Assembly: GCA_002345565.1 (NCBI GenBank)
Contig: DDVS01000001.1
Coordinates: 738,712 to 802,711 of the forward strand
Reading direction: 5' to 3'
From: Flavobacteriales bacterium UBA2306
GTDB lineage: Bacteria; Bacteroidota; Bacteroidia; Flavobacteriales; Weeksellaceae
Length of the DNA: 64,000 bases
A program made the position numbers and the translations under genes. The notes under the pieces are model-generated. The model did not search any database, had not been told where the DNA came from, and worked only from the letters and a program-made list of their open reading frames with translations. Shown piece by piece: positions 1 through 8,428 of this stretch. Numbering within the stretch: the stretch's first letter is position 1; each line of letters begins with the position of its first letter.

Positions 1-28
1 TATCTTCTGCTTGATTCAATTCTGACAT
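1..28 (-). CDS. 5' end of a gene cut by the window edge
   Basis: On the minus strand an ATG at 28-26 opens a frame reading MSELNQAED up to the edge. The 200 bases between it and the next gene are spacer-like, so this is probably the start of a gene running off the left end. Nine residues are too few to name a product. The frame also stays open upstream of the ATG, but with no earlier start codon. Confidence 0.35.
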
Positions 29-93
29 AGTTAATCTTAATAATTGGTAAATTTCATATAAAAACCCGCAACAGCAAACACAACAATTGCTAA

Positions 94-124
94 TCTTGCG
101 TTAAATATTTGTTAAAACGCAAGA
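94..124. repeat. 9-bp inverted repeat in the left spacer
   Basis: TCTTGCGTT (94-102) is the reverse complement of AACGCAAGA (116-124), with a 13-base AT-rich loop. It lies between divergent genes, about 70 bases upstream of the minus-strand start at 28. It could be an operator or a leader hairpin. It has no U-tract on either strand, so it is a poor terminator. Confidence 0.4.
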
Positions 125-228
125 AGGTTATAAGTTAGATGTCAAAAGTCGAAGGATATATCAATTCTGATTATTTGTCGTTTATTATAATTAGTATAAC
201 TTTGAATTAATAAAATTTTTCTTATAAA

Positions 229-708
229 ATGAATTATCATTTTGCCAATCATAGACAAGTCAGAAAAAATTTGCTTGACATTTTACAAAATACTTCAGAA
301 AAAGACCTTCTCACGATTCCTGACGGATTCAATAATAATATTTACTGGAATATCGCACATTGTATTGCCCAGCAACAATTACTTTGTTATTATCTCAGCG
401 GAAATCAATTCCGAATTGACAAATATTGGGTAGAAACTTATAAAAAAGGAACATTTGCTAATGTAGATGTAAAACAGTCCGAAATGGAAGATTTGGCTTA
501 TCTTCTGATAGAAACTTCAAAGATTTTGATGAAAGATTTCGACAATGATTTTTTCTCAGATTATACGCCTTATTCTACAAGTTTTGGGATTGATTTGAAG
601 AATATTCAGGATGCAATTATTTTCAACAATATGCACGAGAGTATTCATTATGGTTACATTTTGGCTCAGAAAAGAGCTTTAATTGGGGAGGGACTCAGCA
701 GTTTATAA
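229..708 (+). CDS. DinB superfamily protein
   Basis: A 159-residue protein with the layout of the DinB/YfiT four-helix bundle. The likely metal triad is His44 (in WNIAH), His136 and His140 (in MHESIHYG), with the family's usual spacing. DinB-like proteins are metal-binding and include bacillithiol- or mycothiol-dependent transferases. The substrate here is unknown. No signal peptide is seen, so it should be cytoplasmic. It stands alone, followed at 22 bases by an unrelated exported protein. The family call is fairly firm and the function is open. Confidence 0.75.
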   Translation: MNYHFANHRQVRKNLLDILQNTSEKDLLTIPDGFNNNIYWNIAHCIAQQQLLCYYLSGNQFRIDKYWVETYKKGTFANVDVKQSEMEDLAYLLIETSKILMKDFDNDFFSDYTPYSTSFGIDLKNIQDAIIFNNMHESIHYGYILAQKRALIGEGLSSL

Positions 709-729
709 ATGATGAATTATAAGTGATAA

Positions 730-1173
730 ATGATTTCTTTTAATTTTAGATTTCTTTTTCCGATTTTAATTTTAGGATTATTATCATTTTCAAAATCTGA
801 GAATGAAAGATTCAAATATTATCAACCAATCAGTAAAACTCAAGAAATTGAAGTTTTCTATCTAACTTGGCAAGACACTAACTTACCCAATTTCATCAAA
901 ACATCGGACTACAAAAAGTACGTTGACAAAGCAGAATTAATTGATTATTGTTTCTACGTTGATTCCAAAGATCCAGAAAAAAGGAAGTTCAAAATCCCTG
1001 TAACGACAGATAAATTGATTAAGAGAATCCCATTGACAATCAAAGGAAAATTCTTTAAAACAAAACAATTTGATGATACTTTTCCTACTCCATTATTTGA
1101 AGATTTGCAAAAAACCGGTGATTTGAAATTCAAAACCGAGAATGATGAGTTTTTGGTTTTTGTTTTGGATTAA
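730..1173 (+). CDS. Hypothetical exported protein
   Basis: A 147-residue protein I do not recognise. Residues 1-20 form a hydrophobic leader (FRFLFPILILGLLSF) that looks like a signal peptide or membrane anchor, without a lipobox cysteine. The rest is lysine- and aromatic-rich with alternating beta-type segments and one cysteine. It begins 22 bases after the DinB-like gene, across a spacer made of TGAT/AATTAT-type simple repeats. A 108-bp repeat element lies 25 bases downstream. It is probably periplasmic. Confidence 0.6.
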   Translation: MISFNFRFLFPILILGLLSFSKSENERFKYYQPISKTQEIEVFYLTWQDTNLPNFIKTSDYKKYVDKAELIDYCFYVDSKDPEKRKFKIPVTTDKLIKRIPLTIKGKFFKTKQFDDTFPTPLFEDLQKTGDLKFKTENDEFLVFVLD

Positions 1174-1198
1174 GAATTAAATCACAAAAATTTTCATT

Positions 1199-1306
1199 AA
1201 CCACATAGACACATAGATTTTAAAATTATTTTCAAGATAAAATAGACTAATAATCTATTTAACCTTTTGATATATTTTTTTTAATTTACTATGTGCCTAT
1301 GTGGTT
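1199..1306. repeat. 108-bp repeat with terminal inverted repeats (copy 1)
   Basis: The left end AACCACATAGACACATAG (1199-1216) matches the reverse complement of the right end (1289-1306) at 17 of 18 bases. Each end is a tandem CTATGTG heptamer followed by GG. A second copy of 107 bp lies at 23764-23870 and also matches internally (AAGAT-AAATAGA, and a CTATT-TAA-CTTTT-GA block). It has no coding capacity and resembles a MITE-like or hairpin element. Confidence 0.7.
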
Positions 1307-1411
1307 TTTATTCATTAATCGTCGATTTGTGGTTCAATCTAGAACTTTACAGTTTTGTTAAGAGAAAACTAATTACAAAAACCTTACTTTTGTAAATTCA
1401 AAATCTCATTA

Positions 1412-2164
1412 ATGAATCCAGAGAAAAAAGACGATTTCATCTTCGGTCTTAGACCCGTTTTAGAAGCCTTAGAAGCAGGAAAAACTATTGACAAAATTTT
1501 TGTTCAAAATGCTTTGCAAGGTGAAATCTACATAGAACTCAAACAACTTTTATCAAAACATAACATTCGTCCCAACTACGTTCCCGTAGAAAAACTGAAT
1601 CGTTTTACGAGAAAAAACCATCAAGGTGTAGTTGCCTTCATATCTGATGTTCCTTTTCATAAAATTGAGGATGTTTTGCCTCAAATTTTCGAAGCAGGGA
1701 AAACACCTTTTATCCTTGTTCTTGATAGATTGACAGACGTTAGAAACTTCGGAGCTATTTGTAGAACCGCAGAATGTGTAGGCGTTGATGCTGTTGTAAT
1801 TCCTGAAAAAGGTGCAGCTCCAATCAACTCAGATGCTATTAAAACTTCGGCCGGAGCGATTTATAACATCAAAATCTGTAAAGAAAAAAATCTAGCACAT
1901 ACTGTTGATTTTCTGCAACAAAGCGGTGTTTGCGTTTTTGCGGCGACAGAAAAGGCGCAGAAATTGATATATGATGTCGACTTCAAGGAACCTTGTGCCA
2001 TTGTAATGGGAAATGAAGAAACTGGAATTTCCAAAGAAGTACTTCATCACGCTGATGAAAAAATAAAACTTCCGATAGAAGGTAAAACCCAGTCTCTGAA
2101 CGTCTCTGTAGCTTGTGGAGCAATTCTTTATGAAGCAATGAGACAGAAAATAGTTGCTGGTTGA
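1412..2164 (+). CDS. rlmB: 23S rRNA (guanosine-2'-O-)-methyltransferase RlmB
   Basis: A 250-residue SpoU/TrmH-family SAM methyltransferase. RlmB methylates the 2'-OH of G2251 in the 23S rRNA P-loop. The N-terminal substrate-binding domain (about 1-85, starting DFIFGLRPVLEAL) is followed by the SPOUT domain. That domain shows all three family motifs: DVRNFGAICRTAE (about 108-120), IVMGNEETGIS (about 193-203) and LNVSVACGAILYE (about 229-241). Length is normal. The start follows an AT-rich spacer and nothing overlaps it. Paralogues such as TrmH act on tRNA, but the extra N-terminal domain favours RlmB. Confidence 0.9.
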   Translation: MNPEKKDDFIFGLRPVLEALEAGKTIDKIFVQNALQGEIYIELKQLLSKHNIRPNYVPVEKLNRFTRKNHQGVVAFISDVPFHKIEDVLPQIFEAGKTPFILVLDRLTDVRNFGAICRTAECVGVDAVVIPEKGAAPINSDAIKTSAGAIYNIKICKEKNLAHTVDFLQQSGVCVFAATEKAQKLIYDVDFKEPCAIVMGNEETGISKEVLHHADEKIKLPIEGKTQSLNVSVACGAILYEAMRQKIVAG

Positions 2165-2239
2165 TAGTTTTTGGTTGATAGACATCAACTTATCAATTAT
2201 CAGTCATCAAATATTAATTATTATTATCAAAAATCAATT

Positions 2240-3283
2240 ATGAAAAAATTAACAGCGCTTGCGCTAATTGCAATAACATTAGTAGCTTGTAAAAAAGAAA
2301 CCAAAACCATTACAAGAGTTGACCCAAAAACGGGAAAAACAGAAACTGTAACCGTAGAAGTTTCCTCTGAAGAAGCTGCAAAACCAAAAGCGATTGCTGA
2401 TAGCAGTGGGATTTATAAGCAGAAATTCATTCTGGAAAAAGGAACAACTTATCCGTTAGTTTCTTATCAAAGAGAAATCCAACAATTGACTTCACCAGAC
2501 GGAAAAACGGTTTCTGGAACGAGTGAAACAACAGACGAAATGTCTATCACTGTCAATGATTTCAAAGACAACATCTACGATATGACTTTGAATATGGTTG
2601 GGAAAAGAATGTCAACAACAGCCAACGGAAAAACGGTTTCTATTGATACTAAAAAACCAGCTCCAAAAGAAGAAAACCTGAGAATGGATTACATCGTGAG
2701 TAAAGGTTTAGCTGGCAACAAACTGAATGTAAAAATGGACACTTACGGAAATATCAAATCCATCACAGGTTTTGAATCTGTTCATAGCAACTTAAGAAAA
2801 GCCATTGCGGGAATTGTAAAAGACACTAAGCAACAAGATGCTTTCATAGAAAACTTTAAAGCTGGTTTCAACGAGGAAATGTTGAAAGAACAATTAAGCA
2901 AAAACCTTAAATTGATTCCTGCAAAAGGAACAAAAATCGGAGAAAAATGGACAACTTCCGAAGATATTGACCCAAGTGGAAAATTGAAACAAACTTTGAC
3001 TTTCACTTTGGTAAAAGTGGAAGATGGAAAAGCGGAAATTAGTGTAACTGGTGTGATTCCTTCCAAATCTGACAAACAAAGCCAAAACGGAATGACTCAC
3101 ACAATGAGTATGGGGGGTTCTGAAAGCGGAAAAATCATCATCGATGAAAATACAGGTTGGCTTCTGAACCAAAACCTTTCCGTAAAAACAAATCAGAAAG
3201 AAACTTTGTCAGACGGAAAACAGTCGCAAAGTATGACCAAAAACTCTACAACATCTATTATTATTAATCCTTCTTATAAATAA
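2240..3283 (+). CDS. DUF6263-type lipoprotein
   Basis: I place the start at the ATG at 2240, although the frame is open back to 2171. From 2240 the protein begins MKKLTALALIAITLVACKKE, a clean lipoprotein signal with Cys17 as lipidation site. The 23 upstream codons would fall in a TTATCAATTAT-type spacer repeat. The mature 330 residues are rich in Lys, Thr and Ser, and end in a beta-rich domain (about 200-340) resembling the Bacteroidetes DUF6263 family. Function is unknown. CKKET lacks an acidic surface-export signal, so it is probably periplasm-facing. The next gene follows by 9 bases, suggesting an operon. Confidence 0.75.
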   Translation: MKKLTALALIAITLVACKKETKTITRVDPKTGKTETVTVEVSSEEAAKPKAIADSSGIYKQKFILEKGTTYPLVSYQREIQQLTSPDGKTVSGTSETTDEMSITVNDFKDNIYDMTLNMVGKRMSTTANGKTVSIDTKKPAPKEENLRMDYIVSKGLAGNKLNVKMDTYGNIKSITGFESVHSNLRKAIAGIVKDTKQQDAFIENFKAGFNEEMLKEQLSKNLKLIPAKGTKIGEKWTTSEDIDPSGKLKQTLTFTLVKVEDGKAEISVTGVIPSKSDKQSQNGMTHTMSMGGSESGKIIIDENTGWLLNQNLSVKTNQKETLSDGKQSQSMTKNSTTSIIINPSYK

Positions 3284-3292
3284 AATTAGGAA

Positions 3293-3520
3293 ATGAAATA
3301 CATTTTCGAATTCATATTAGCAACCATCATTATATTCTTCGTTTGGAATATTTTGAAACGATTGTTTTTCAATGCATTCTATAAAAATTTCCCGAATCTT
3401 AATCCAAGCAATCAGCAACAGAACGAGCAAACCAATTCTAAAAAAATGCCCAACAAAAAAGTAAATTGGGATGCAGAAACGGTAGATTATGAGGAAGTGA
3501 AGGAAGAGAAGAAAAGTTAG
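3293..3520 (+). CDS. DUF4834 small membrane protein
   Basis: A 75-residue protein with one N-terminal transmembrane segment (about 4-22, FEFILATIIIFFVWNIL). A hydrophilic tail rich in Gln, Asn, Lys and Glu carries the VNWDAETVDYEEV stretch typical of flavobacterial DUF4834 proteins. Function is unknown. It sits 9 bases after the lipoprotein gene and is followed by a terminator at 3546, so the two probably share a transcript. Confidence 0.75.
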   Translation: MKYIFEFILATIIIFFVWNILKRLFFNAFYKNFPNLNPSNQQQNEQTNSKKMPNKKVNWDAETVDYEEVKEEKKS

Positions 3521-3545
3521 TTTAAATCTTAACTAAAATAAACAC

Positions 3546-3581
3546 AAAACCTTTTAGATTTTTAAGTCTGAAAGGTTTTTT
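3546..3581 (+). terminator. Rho-independent terminator after DUF4834 gene
   Basis: AAAACCTTT (3546-3554) pairs with AAAGGTTTT (3571-3579). The stem is extended inward by AGA/TCT and followed by T residues. It lies 25 bases after the DUF4834 stop. Confidence 0.75.
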
Positions 3582-3679
3582 AATATTAAATTTGGAAAGT
3601 GAATTTTTAAAACTATATAATTATTCCAAAAAATTGATTTTAAATCTAGTATCTGGAGTCTAATATCTAACATCTATAT

Positions 3680-6217
3680 ATGTTCAAAAACAAGAAAAAT
3701 ATCCTATTCGTTATCGCCAGTCTGGTGATTTTCGTTTTGCTGGCAGTTTTATATGCGAATCCGGTAATCTCCGGAAAACGCCTGATGCAACACGACATTG
3801 TTTTCTACAAAGGTGGTGCGGAAGAACTTTTGCAATATCGTGCGAATAACGAAAACGAAACTTACTGGAGCGACGCAATGTTTGGCGGAATGCCAACTTA
3901 TCAGACCGGAGCTCAGTTCCGAGGCGATATCATCAAAAAAATTGATGACTTGTTTTTGTTCCTTCCAAAACCTGCTAATTACCTTTTCTTGCTATTTGCC
4001 GGATTTTTCTTTTTGGGAATGGTCGCAGTCCGTAATTGGAAATATGCTTTGCTGGGTGCAACATTCTTTGGATTATCCACTTATTTCTACATTATTATCG
4101 CAGCTGGACACAACGGAAAAGTTCACACTATTGCTTATTTCGCGCCACTTGTTGCGGGAATAATACTTGTCTATTTTAGGAAAAAATATATTCTCGGATT
4201 TATTACCACAGCCCTTTTTGCAGGTTTGCAGATTTGTGCGAATCACCCGCAAATGACTTATTATCTGTTCCTTGGATTAGGATTTTTATTCTTGTCTGAA
4301 TTAATAAGAGCTATCAAAGGAAAAATCGAATGGAAACATTTCTTAATTTCTTCCGGAATTGTGGGATTTGCAATCATAATCGGAGTTGGGATGAACTCTC
4401 AGAGAATTATGGCCAATGCAGAATATGTGAAAGAAACAGTGCGTGGAAAACAAATCCTGAACACTAGTTCTCACACCGCAGGAAAATCTGGAATGGATAA
4501 AGAAAGTATCACAATGTGGAGCTACGGAAAACTGGAAACTTTGAATCTTTTCATTCCTAGATTAATGGGAGGAGGAAGTCAGGAAGAAGGCTCTGACAAA
4601 ATAATGGAACACATCCAAGAATTGGCTCAGGAAAACATCAAATCTCAGCAGGAATATGATATGTTCCTCAAAGGATTCAGCAGTCCGACGTATTGGGGAG
4701 ATCAGCCGTCAACTTCCGGTCCGGCTTATCAAGGTGCAGTTGTTTGTTTCTTGGCGATATTAGGATTTTTCTTTGCCGGAAAAAAATACAGATATTGGAT
4801 TTTAGCCGCTTCGATTTTAACGATTTTCTTAGCTTGGGGAAGCAATTTCTCTGCGCTTACAGATTTCTTTATCGATTATATTCCGATGTACAACAAGTTC
4901 CGTGCACCGTCTTCTATCTTAGTGGTTGTGGAATTTTTGTTTCCTTTCATTGCGATTCTCGGACTTTATCAATTCTTTACTAATGAAAAATTAACTGAAG
5001 AAAGCAAAAAGAAAACTTTGATTTATGTTTCCGGAACTGTTTTAGGAATTACATTGTTGTTAACACTTTTCGGAAAAGGAATTTTAGGTTTTTACACAGC
5101 AAACGAGAAAACTTATCTTCCACCTTACATTTTGGATTATTTGGTGGATGAACGTTACAAAATGTTCCAAGCCGATGCTTTAAAAGCAATTGTTTTTGTA
5201 GCAATTACAGCCATCGTTATGTTCTTAGGATTAAAGAAAAAACTCAATATCAATATCGCTTTACTGATTATTGGTGTTGTAAGTTTATTCGACCTTTGGA
5301 CGGTAAACAGACGTTATTTGAACGATGATAATTTTGTTGATAAAACTTTTGCTGATTCTCCTTTCCAAACAGAAAATTCTGAATATCTGATGAGTAAGGC
5401 TGGAAACGATTCCTTTGTTCAAAGTCTTTTGCAACAGACCAATGTTAATAAAGCTTTGCAAACAATTGCTGAGAAAGACAAAGACCATTACAGAATTTTT
5501 AATAATGTTTTGGGCACTTTCAGTGAAACGAATACATCTTATTTCAAATCATCAATCGGAGGTTATCACGCTGTGAAATTGAGACGATACGATGACTTAA
5601 TTAATCAATATTTCGGAGCAACGGATCCGGAAAAAACGCCAAGAATTTTGAACTTATTGAATACCAAATATTTCTTGGTTGGAGACCAACAAAATCCTCA
5701 AATCGTTCCAAATCCGGAGGCGAACGGCAATGCGTGGTTTGTTTCTGACATCAAATTCGTCAATAATCCAAACGAAGAAATTAACGAAACTGGAAATGTT
5801 GATACAAAGAAAATTGCTGTAATTTCTAAAGAGGATAAAGCTTATTTCAACGGGAAAAATCTGGTTAAAGATTCAACAGCTTATTTGGCTTTAAAAACTT
5901 ATCAACCTAACGAATTATCATTTGATTCATCTTCTAAAACTCCTCAATTGGCTGTATTTTCAGAAATATATTATCCGCACGGTTGGAATGTTTATTTGGA
6001 TGGTTCAAAAGTAGATTACATCAAGGCAGATTATCTTTTGAGAGCGCTTTATGTTCCTGCAGGAAAACATAAAATTGAAATGAAATTTGAACCAGCTGTT
6101 ATTGAAAAAGGAAAATTATTCTCTTTGATAAGTTTTGGATTGTTTATTTTGTTGAGTTTGATTGGCGGTTATTTTCTGTTTAAGGATTCTCAAAAATCTG
6201 AGGTTGTAAATGCCTAA
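3680..6217 (+). CDS. YfhO family membrane protein
   Basis: An 845-residue polytopic membrane protein. Hydrophobic segments run from about residue 8 to 520 (roughly a dozen). A soluble region of about 270 residues follows, then a final membrane helix near 815-835. The YfhO family shares the GT-C-like membrane fold and is implicated in glycosylating envelope polymers or lipids in Firmicutes; the substrate in Bacteroidetes is unknown. Features include HDIVFYKGGAEEL near the N-terminus and the C-terminal YYPHGWNVYLDG and LRALYVPAGKH stretches typical of the family. It is monocistronic, with a terminator right after it. Confidence 0.8.
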   Translation: MFKNKKNILFVIASLVIFVLLAVLYANPVISGKRLMQHDIVFYKGGAEELLQYRANNENETYWSDAMFGGMPTYQTGAQFRGDIIKKIDDLFLFLPKPANYLFLLFAGFFFLGMVAVRNWKYALLGATFFGLSTYFYIIIAAGHNGKVHTIAYFAPLVAGIILVYFRKKYILGFITTALFAGLQICANHPQMTYYLFLGLGFLFLSELIRAIKGKIEWKHFLISSGIVGFAIIIGVGMNSQRIMANAEYVKETVRGKQILNTSSHTAGKSGMDKESITMWSYGKLETLNLFIPRLMGGGSQEEGSDKIMEHIQELAQENIKSQQEYDMFLKGFSSPTYWGDQPSTSGPAYQGAVVCFLAILGFFFAGKKYRYWILAASILTIFLAWGSNFSALTDFFIDYIPMYNKFRAPSSILVVVEFLFPFIAILGLYQFFTNEKLTEESKKKTLIYVSGTVLGITLLLTLFGKGILGFYTANEKTYLPPYILDYLVDERYKMFQADALKAIVFVAITAIVMFLGLKKKLNINIALLIIGVVSLFDLWTVNRRYLNDDNFVDKTFADSPFQTENSEYLMSKAGNDSFVQSLLQQTNVNKALQTIAEKDKDHYRIFNNVLGTFSETNTSYFKSSIGGYHAVKLRRYDDLINQYFGATDPEKTPRILNLLNTKYFLVGDQQNPQIVPNPEANGNAWFVSDIKFVNNPNEEINETGNVDTKKIAVISKEDKAYFNGKNLVKDSTAYLALKTYQPNELSFDSSSKTPQLAVFSEIYYPHGWNVYLDGSKVDYIKADYLLRALYVPAGKHKIEMKFEPAVIEKGKLFSLISFGLFILLSLIGGYFLFKDSQKSEVVNA

Positions 6218-6244
6218 AAATATCAAAATAAAAATATAATATAG

Positions 6245-6276
6245 AAAGCAACTCGATTTGAGTTGCTTTTATTTTT
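6245..6276 (+). terminator. Terminator after yfhO-like gene
   Basis: AAAGCAACTC (6245-6254) and GAGTTGCTTT flank a 5-base loop and are followed by a T-rich run. Almost the same hairpin recurs at 6653, beyond the decayed gene. Confidence 0.8.
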
Positions 6277-6306
6277 TGTTTAGATTTGAAATTATAAATA
6301 AATTAA

Positions 6307-6642
6307 AAGCTTCCACAAACTGAGATTGAATTAGAAAATTGGATGAAGAATAACGGTCGATAAAAAACACGTGAAATCTTCAGAATAGAAAAAGAAATAG
6401 TCGAATTTGCCTACAACCAATTAATATCTGACAAATGGGCTAAATCTCATTGTATTCGTTTTGTATTTAATAAAACTGAGGCAGAAGAATTGGCAAATAT
6501 TCTAAAAGATATGGATATTAAATATTTTGAAGACCAAATTCATTACTACATTGATAGACCAGCTGACAGAACATTTGTTTTAAATTGTGACCTTAAGAAA
6601 GTCGAGAATTTAAAACTTAAATATTATAAAGAACCACAATAA
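6307..6642 (+). pseudogene. Decayed gene remnant with internal stop and no start
   Basis: One frame reads as protein for 112 codons: KLPQTEIELENWMKNNGR, a TAA stop at 6361-6363, then KTREIFRIEKEIVEFAYNQ and on through IRFVFNKTEAEELANILKDMD and FEDQIHYYIDRPAD to a TAA at 6640. A TAA just upstream (6304) leaves no start codon. The coding-like composition points to a gene that lost its 5' end and gained a nonsense codon. I do not recognise the family. It is flanked by two nearly identical terminator hairpins. Confidence 0.6.
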
Positions 6643-6652
6643 TTGAAAACAA

Positions 6653-6688
6653 AAAAAAGCAACTCAAATTGAGTTGCTTTAATTTTTT
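6653..6688. terminator. Bidirectional terminator between the remnant and rpsO
   Basis: GCAACTC (6659-6665) and GAGTTGC (6671-6677) form the same stem as at 6245. A-rich sequence lies on the left and T-rich on the right, so it can end transcripts from both strands. It lies 15 bases past the rpsO stop. Confidence 0.75.
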
Positions 6689-6702
6689 GCGTGAGCTTAG
6701 GA

Positions 6703-6972
6703 TTACTTTCTGATTCCTAGTTCAGCGATAATTGCTCTATATCTGTTGATATCTTTTTTCTTCAAATAATCTAAAAGAGCTTTTCTTTTACCTACTAACT
6801 TTACAAGAGATCTTTCTGTGTTGAAATCTTTGTGGTTAGCTTTCAAGTGCTGAGTCAAGTGGTTGATTCTAAATGTGAATAGAGCAACTTGTCCTTCAGC
6901 AGTTCCTGTGTCTTGTGCAGATTTTCCGTGTTTTGCGAAGATTTCTGCTTTCTTTTCCGATGTTAAATACAT
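6703..6972 (-). CDS. rpsO: 30S ribosomal protein S15
   Basis: An 89-residue S15, full length for the family. The signature is visible: TGTAEGQVALFTFRINHLTQHLKANHKDFNTERSL split over helices 1-2, then VGKRKALLDYLKKKDINRYRAIIAELGIRK at the C-terminus (both quoted only as landmarks, about 22-56 and 60-89). S15 binds 16S rRNA early in assembly of the 30S platform. It is monocistronic, with a Bacteroidetes -7 element just upstream on the same strand (7010-7017) and a terminator downstream. Confidence 0.97.
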   Translation of the reverse strand: MYLTSEKKAEIFAKHGKSAQDTGTAEGQVALFTFRINHLTQHLKANHKDFNTERSLVKLVGKRKALLDYLKKKDINRYRAIIAELGIRK

Positions 6973-7009
6973 TCCAATATTATTTAAATGATTATTATGT
7001 AACGAGGTG

Positions 7010-7017
7010 CAAAGATA
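7010..7017 (-). promoter_or_regulatory. rpsO promoter -7 element
   Basis: On the minus strand 7017-7010 reads TATCTTTG, a perfect TAnnTTTG, placed 38 bases before the rpsO ATG. No convincing -33 TTG at the usual 19-21 base spacing is seen. Confidence 0.55.
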
Positions 7018-7057
7018 AGATTTATTTCCGGATTAGAAACTGTAAATCAAAAAATTA

Positions 7058-8365
7058 TCACTTATCCTCTATCAGATAGTTTTTCACAGCTTCTAAATCA
7101 ACAGGAAACTCGGTAGATTTCTTTTCTTTTTTATTAAATGCTTCCAATTTTTCAGGAATAATAACCTTCTCTTTCAGAACATCTTCTACCACTTCTACAA
7201 ATTTTGCAGGATGAGCAGTTTCCAGCAAAACACCAACAAAATCTTCATTTATTTTGTCTCTCTGAGCTTGTCGAAGAGCCTGAAGCCCAAGATAAGCAAC
7301 AGCGCCGTGTGGGTCAAGCGTGTAATTAAAATCTTTTTTAACTTTTTGCATTGCTTTTTTCGTTGCTTCATCGGAGAAAGAGTAAGATTCAATCTCTTTT
7401 TTGAATTCTGAAACATCATTATTGAACAAGCTTTTCATCCTTTCAAAATTACTTGGATTTCCAACATCCATTGCATTGCTGATGGTTTGTTTCGAAGGTT
7501 TTGCTTCGTAATTTCCTGTTTGTAAAAACTTCGGAACCACATCATTTTCATTAGTTGAAGCTACAAAACAATGAATTGGCAATCCCATTTTTTTAGCAAA
7601 AAGTCCCGCTGTTAAATTTCCAAAATTTCCACTTGGAACCGAGAAAACAATCGGTTTTTCTAATTTCTGTAATTGTGCAAATGACCAAAAATAATAGAAA
7701 GATTGTGGAATTAATCTCGCAATATTAATACTGTTTGCTGATGTTAAAGTGAATTTTTGATTCAGTTCTTCATCGGATAAAATCTGTTTTGCTAAAGCTT
7801 GACAATCATCAAATGTCCCGTCGATTTCTAGAGCTTTGATATTTCCGCCCCAAGTTGTCAGTTGCTTTTCCTGTAACGGACTTACTTTTCCTTTTGGATA
7901 AAGAATATAAACTTCAATTCCCGGAACTCCGAAAAATCCTGACGCAACCGCACTTCCCGTATCGCCGGATGTTGCGGCAATCACTTTCATTGGTTTTCCT
8001 TCCGAGAAATAAGACATCATTCGCGCCATAAATCTCGCGCCAACATCTTTGAAAGCCATAGTTGGTCCGTGGAATAATTCTAATGAATAAACATTCTCAG
8101 AAATTTTTACGGCAGGAATTTCGAAGTTCAAAACTTCATCTATGATTTCTTTTAGGTTTTCATCCGAAATGGATTCGCCGAGAAATTCTTTCGCTACTCG
8201 AAACCCGATTTCCTGTAAACTAAGATTGGGTAGATTTTCAAAAAATTCCGAATCCAATTGCGGAATATATTCTGGCATAAAAAGTCCGCCGTCATCTGCC
8301 AAACCTTTTAGGATTGCAGTTTTTATATTGGTTTCTTCTTGTTGTCTTGTTGATATGTATTTCAT
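7058..8365 (-). CDS. thrC: Threonine synthase
   Basis: A 435-residue PLP enzyme of fold type II. It converts O-phosphohomoserine to threonine, the last step of the pathway. The expected N-terminal pattern (DDGGLFMPEYIP) is present. Lys106 in GPTMAFKDVGARF is the PLP-binding lysine. SGDTGSAVASGF (about 130-142) is the phosphate-binding loop, and SVPSGNFGNLTAG is another conserved stretch. It is the last gene of the thrABC operon, 63 bases after thrB, across a spacer of simple repeats. Confidence 0.95.
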   Translation of the reverse strand: MKYISTRQQEETNIKTAILKGLADDGGLFMPEYIPQLDSEFFENLPNLSLQEIGFRVAKEFLGESISDENLKEIIDEVLNFEIPAVKISENVYSLELFHGPTMAFKDVGARFMARMMSYFSEGKPMKVIAATSGDTGSAVASGFFGVPGIEVYILYPKGKVSPLQEKQLTTWGGNIKALEIDGTFDDCQALAKQILSDEELNQKFTLTSANSINIARLIPQSFYYFWSFAQLQKLEKPIVFSVPSGNFGNLTAGLFAKKMGLPIHCFVASTNENDVVPKFLQTGNYEAKPSKQTISNAMDVGNPSNFERMKSLFNNDVSEFKKEIESYSFSDEATKKAMQKVKKDFNYTLDPHGAVAYLGLQALRQAQRDKINEDFVGVLLETAHPAKFVEVVEDVLKEKVIIPEKLEAFNKKEKKSTEFPVDLEAVKNYLIEDK

Positions 8366-8428
8366 TTTGTTGATAGTTGTTAGGTGTCGGTTGACAGTCT
8401 TTTCTCTTTGTTCTTTATTCTTTTATCT

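Noticed and set aside
30..90. A cysteine-rich frame (SNCCVCCCGF) on the minus strand upstream of the left-edge gene, resembling a Cys leader peptide
   Set aside because: There is no start codon between the preceding stop and the Cys codons, and the frame runs straight into the MSELN start, so it is not a separate leader.
2171..2239. The 23-codon N-terminal extension of the lipoprotein ORF
   Set aside because: It reads through a TTATCAATTAT spacer repeat, and the ATG at 2240 begins a perfect lipoprotein signal.
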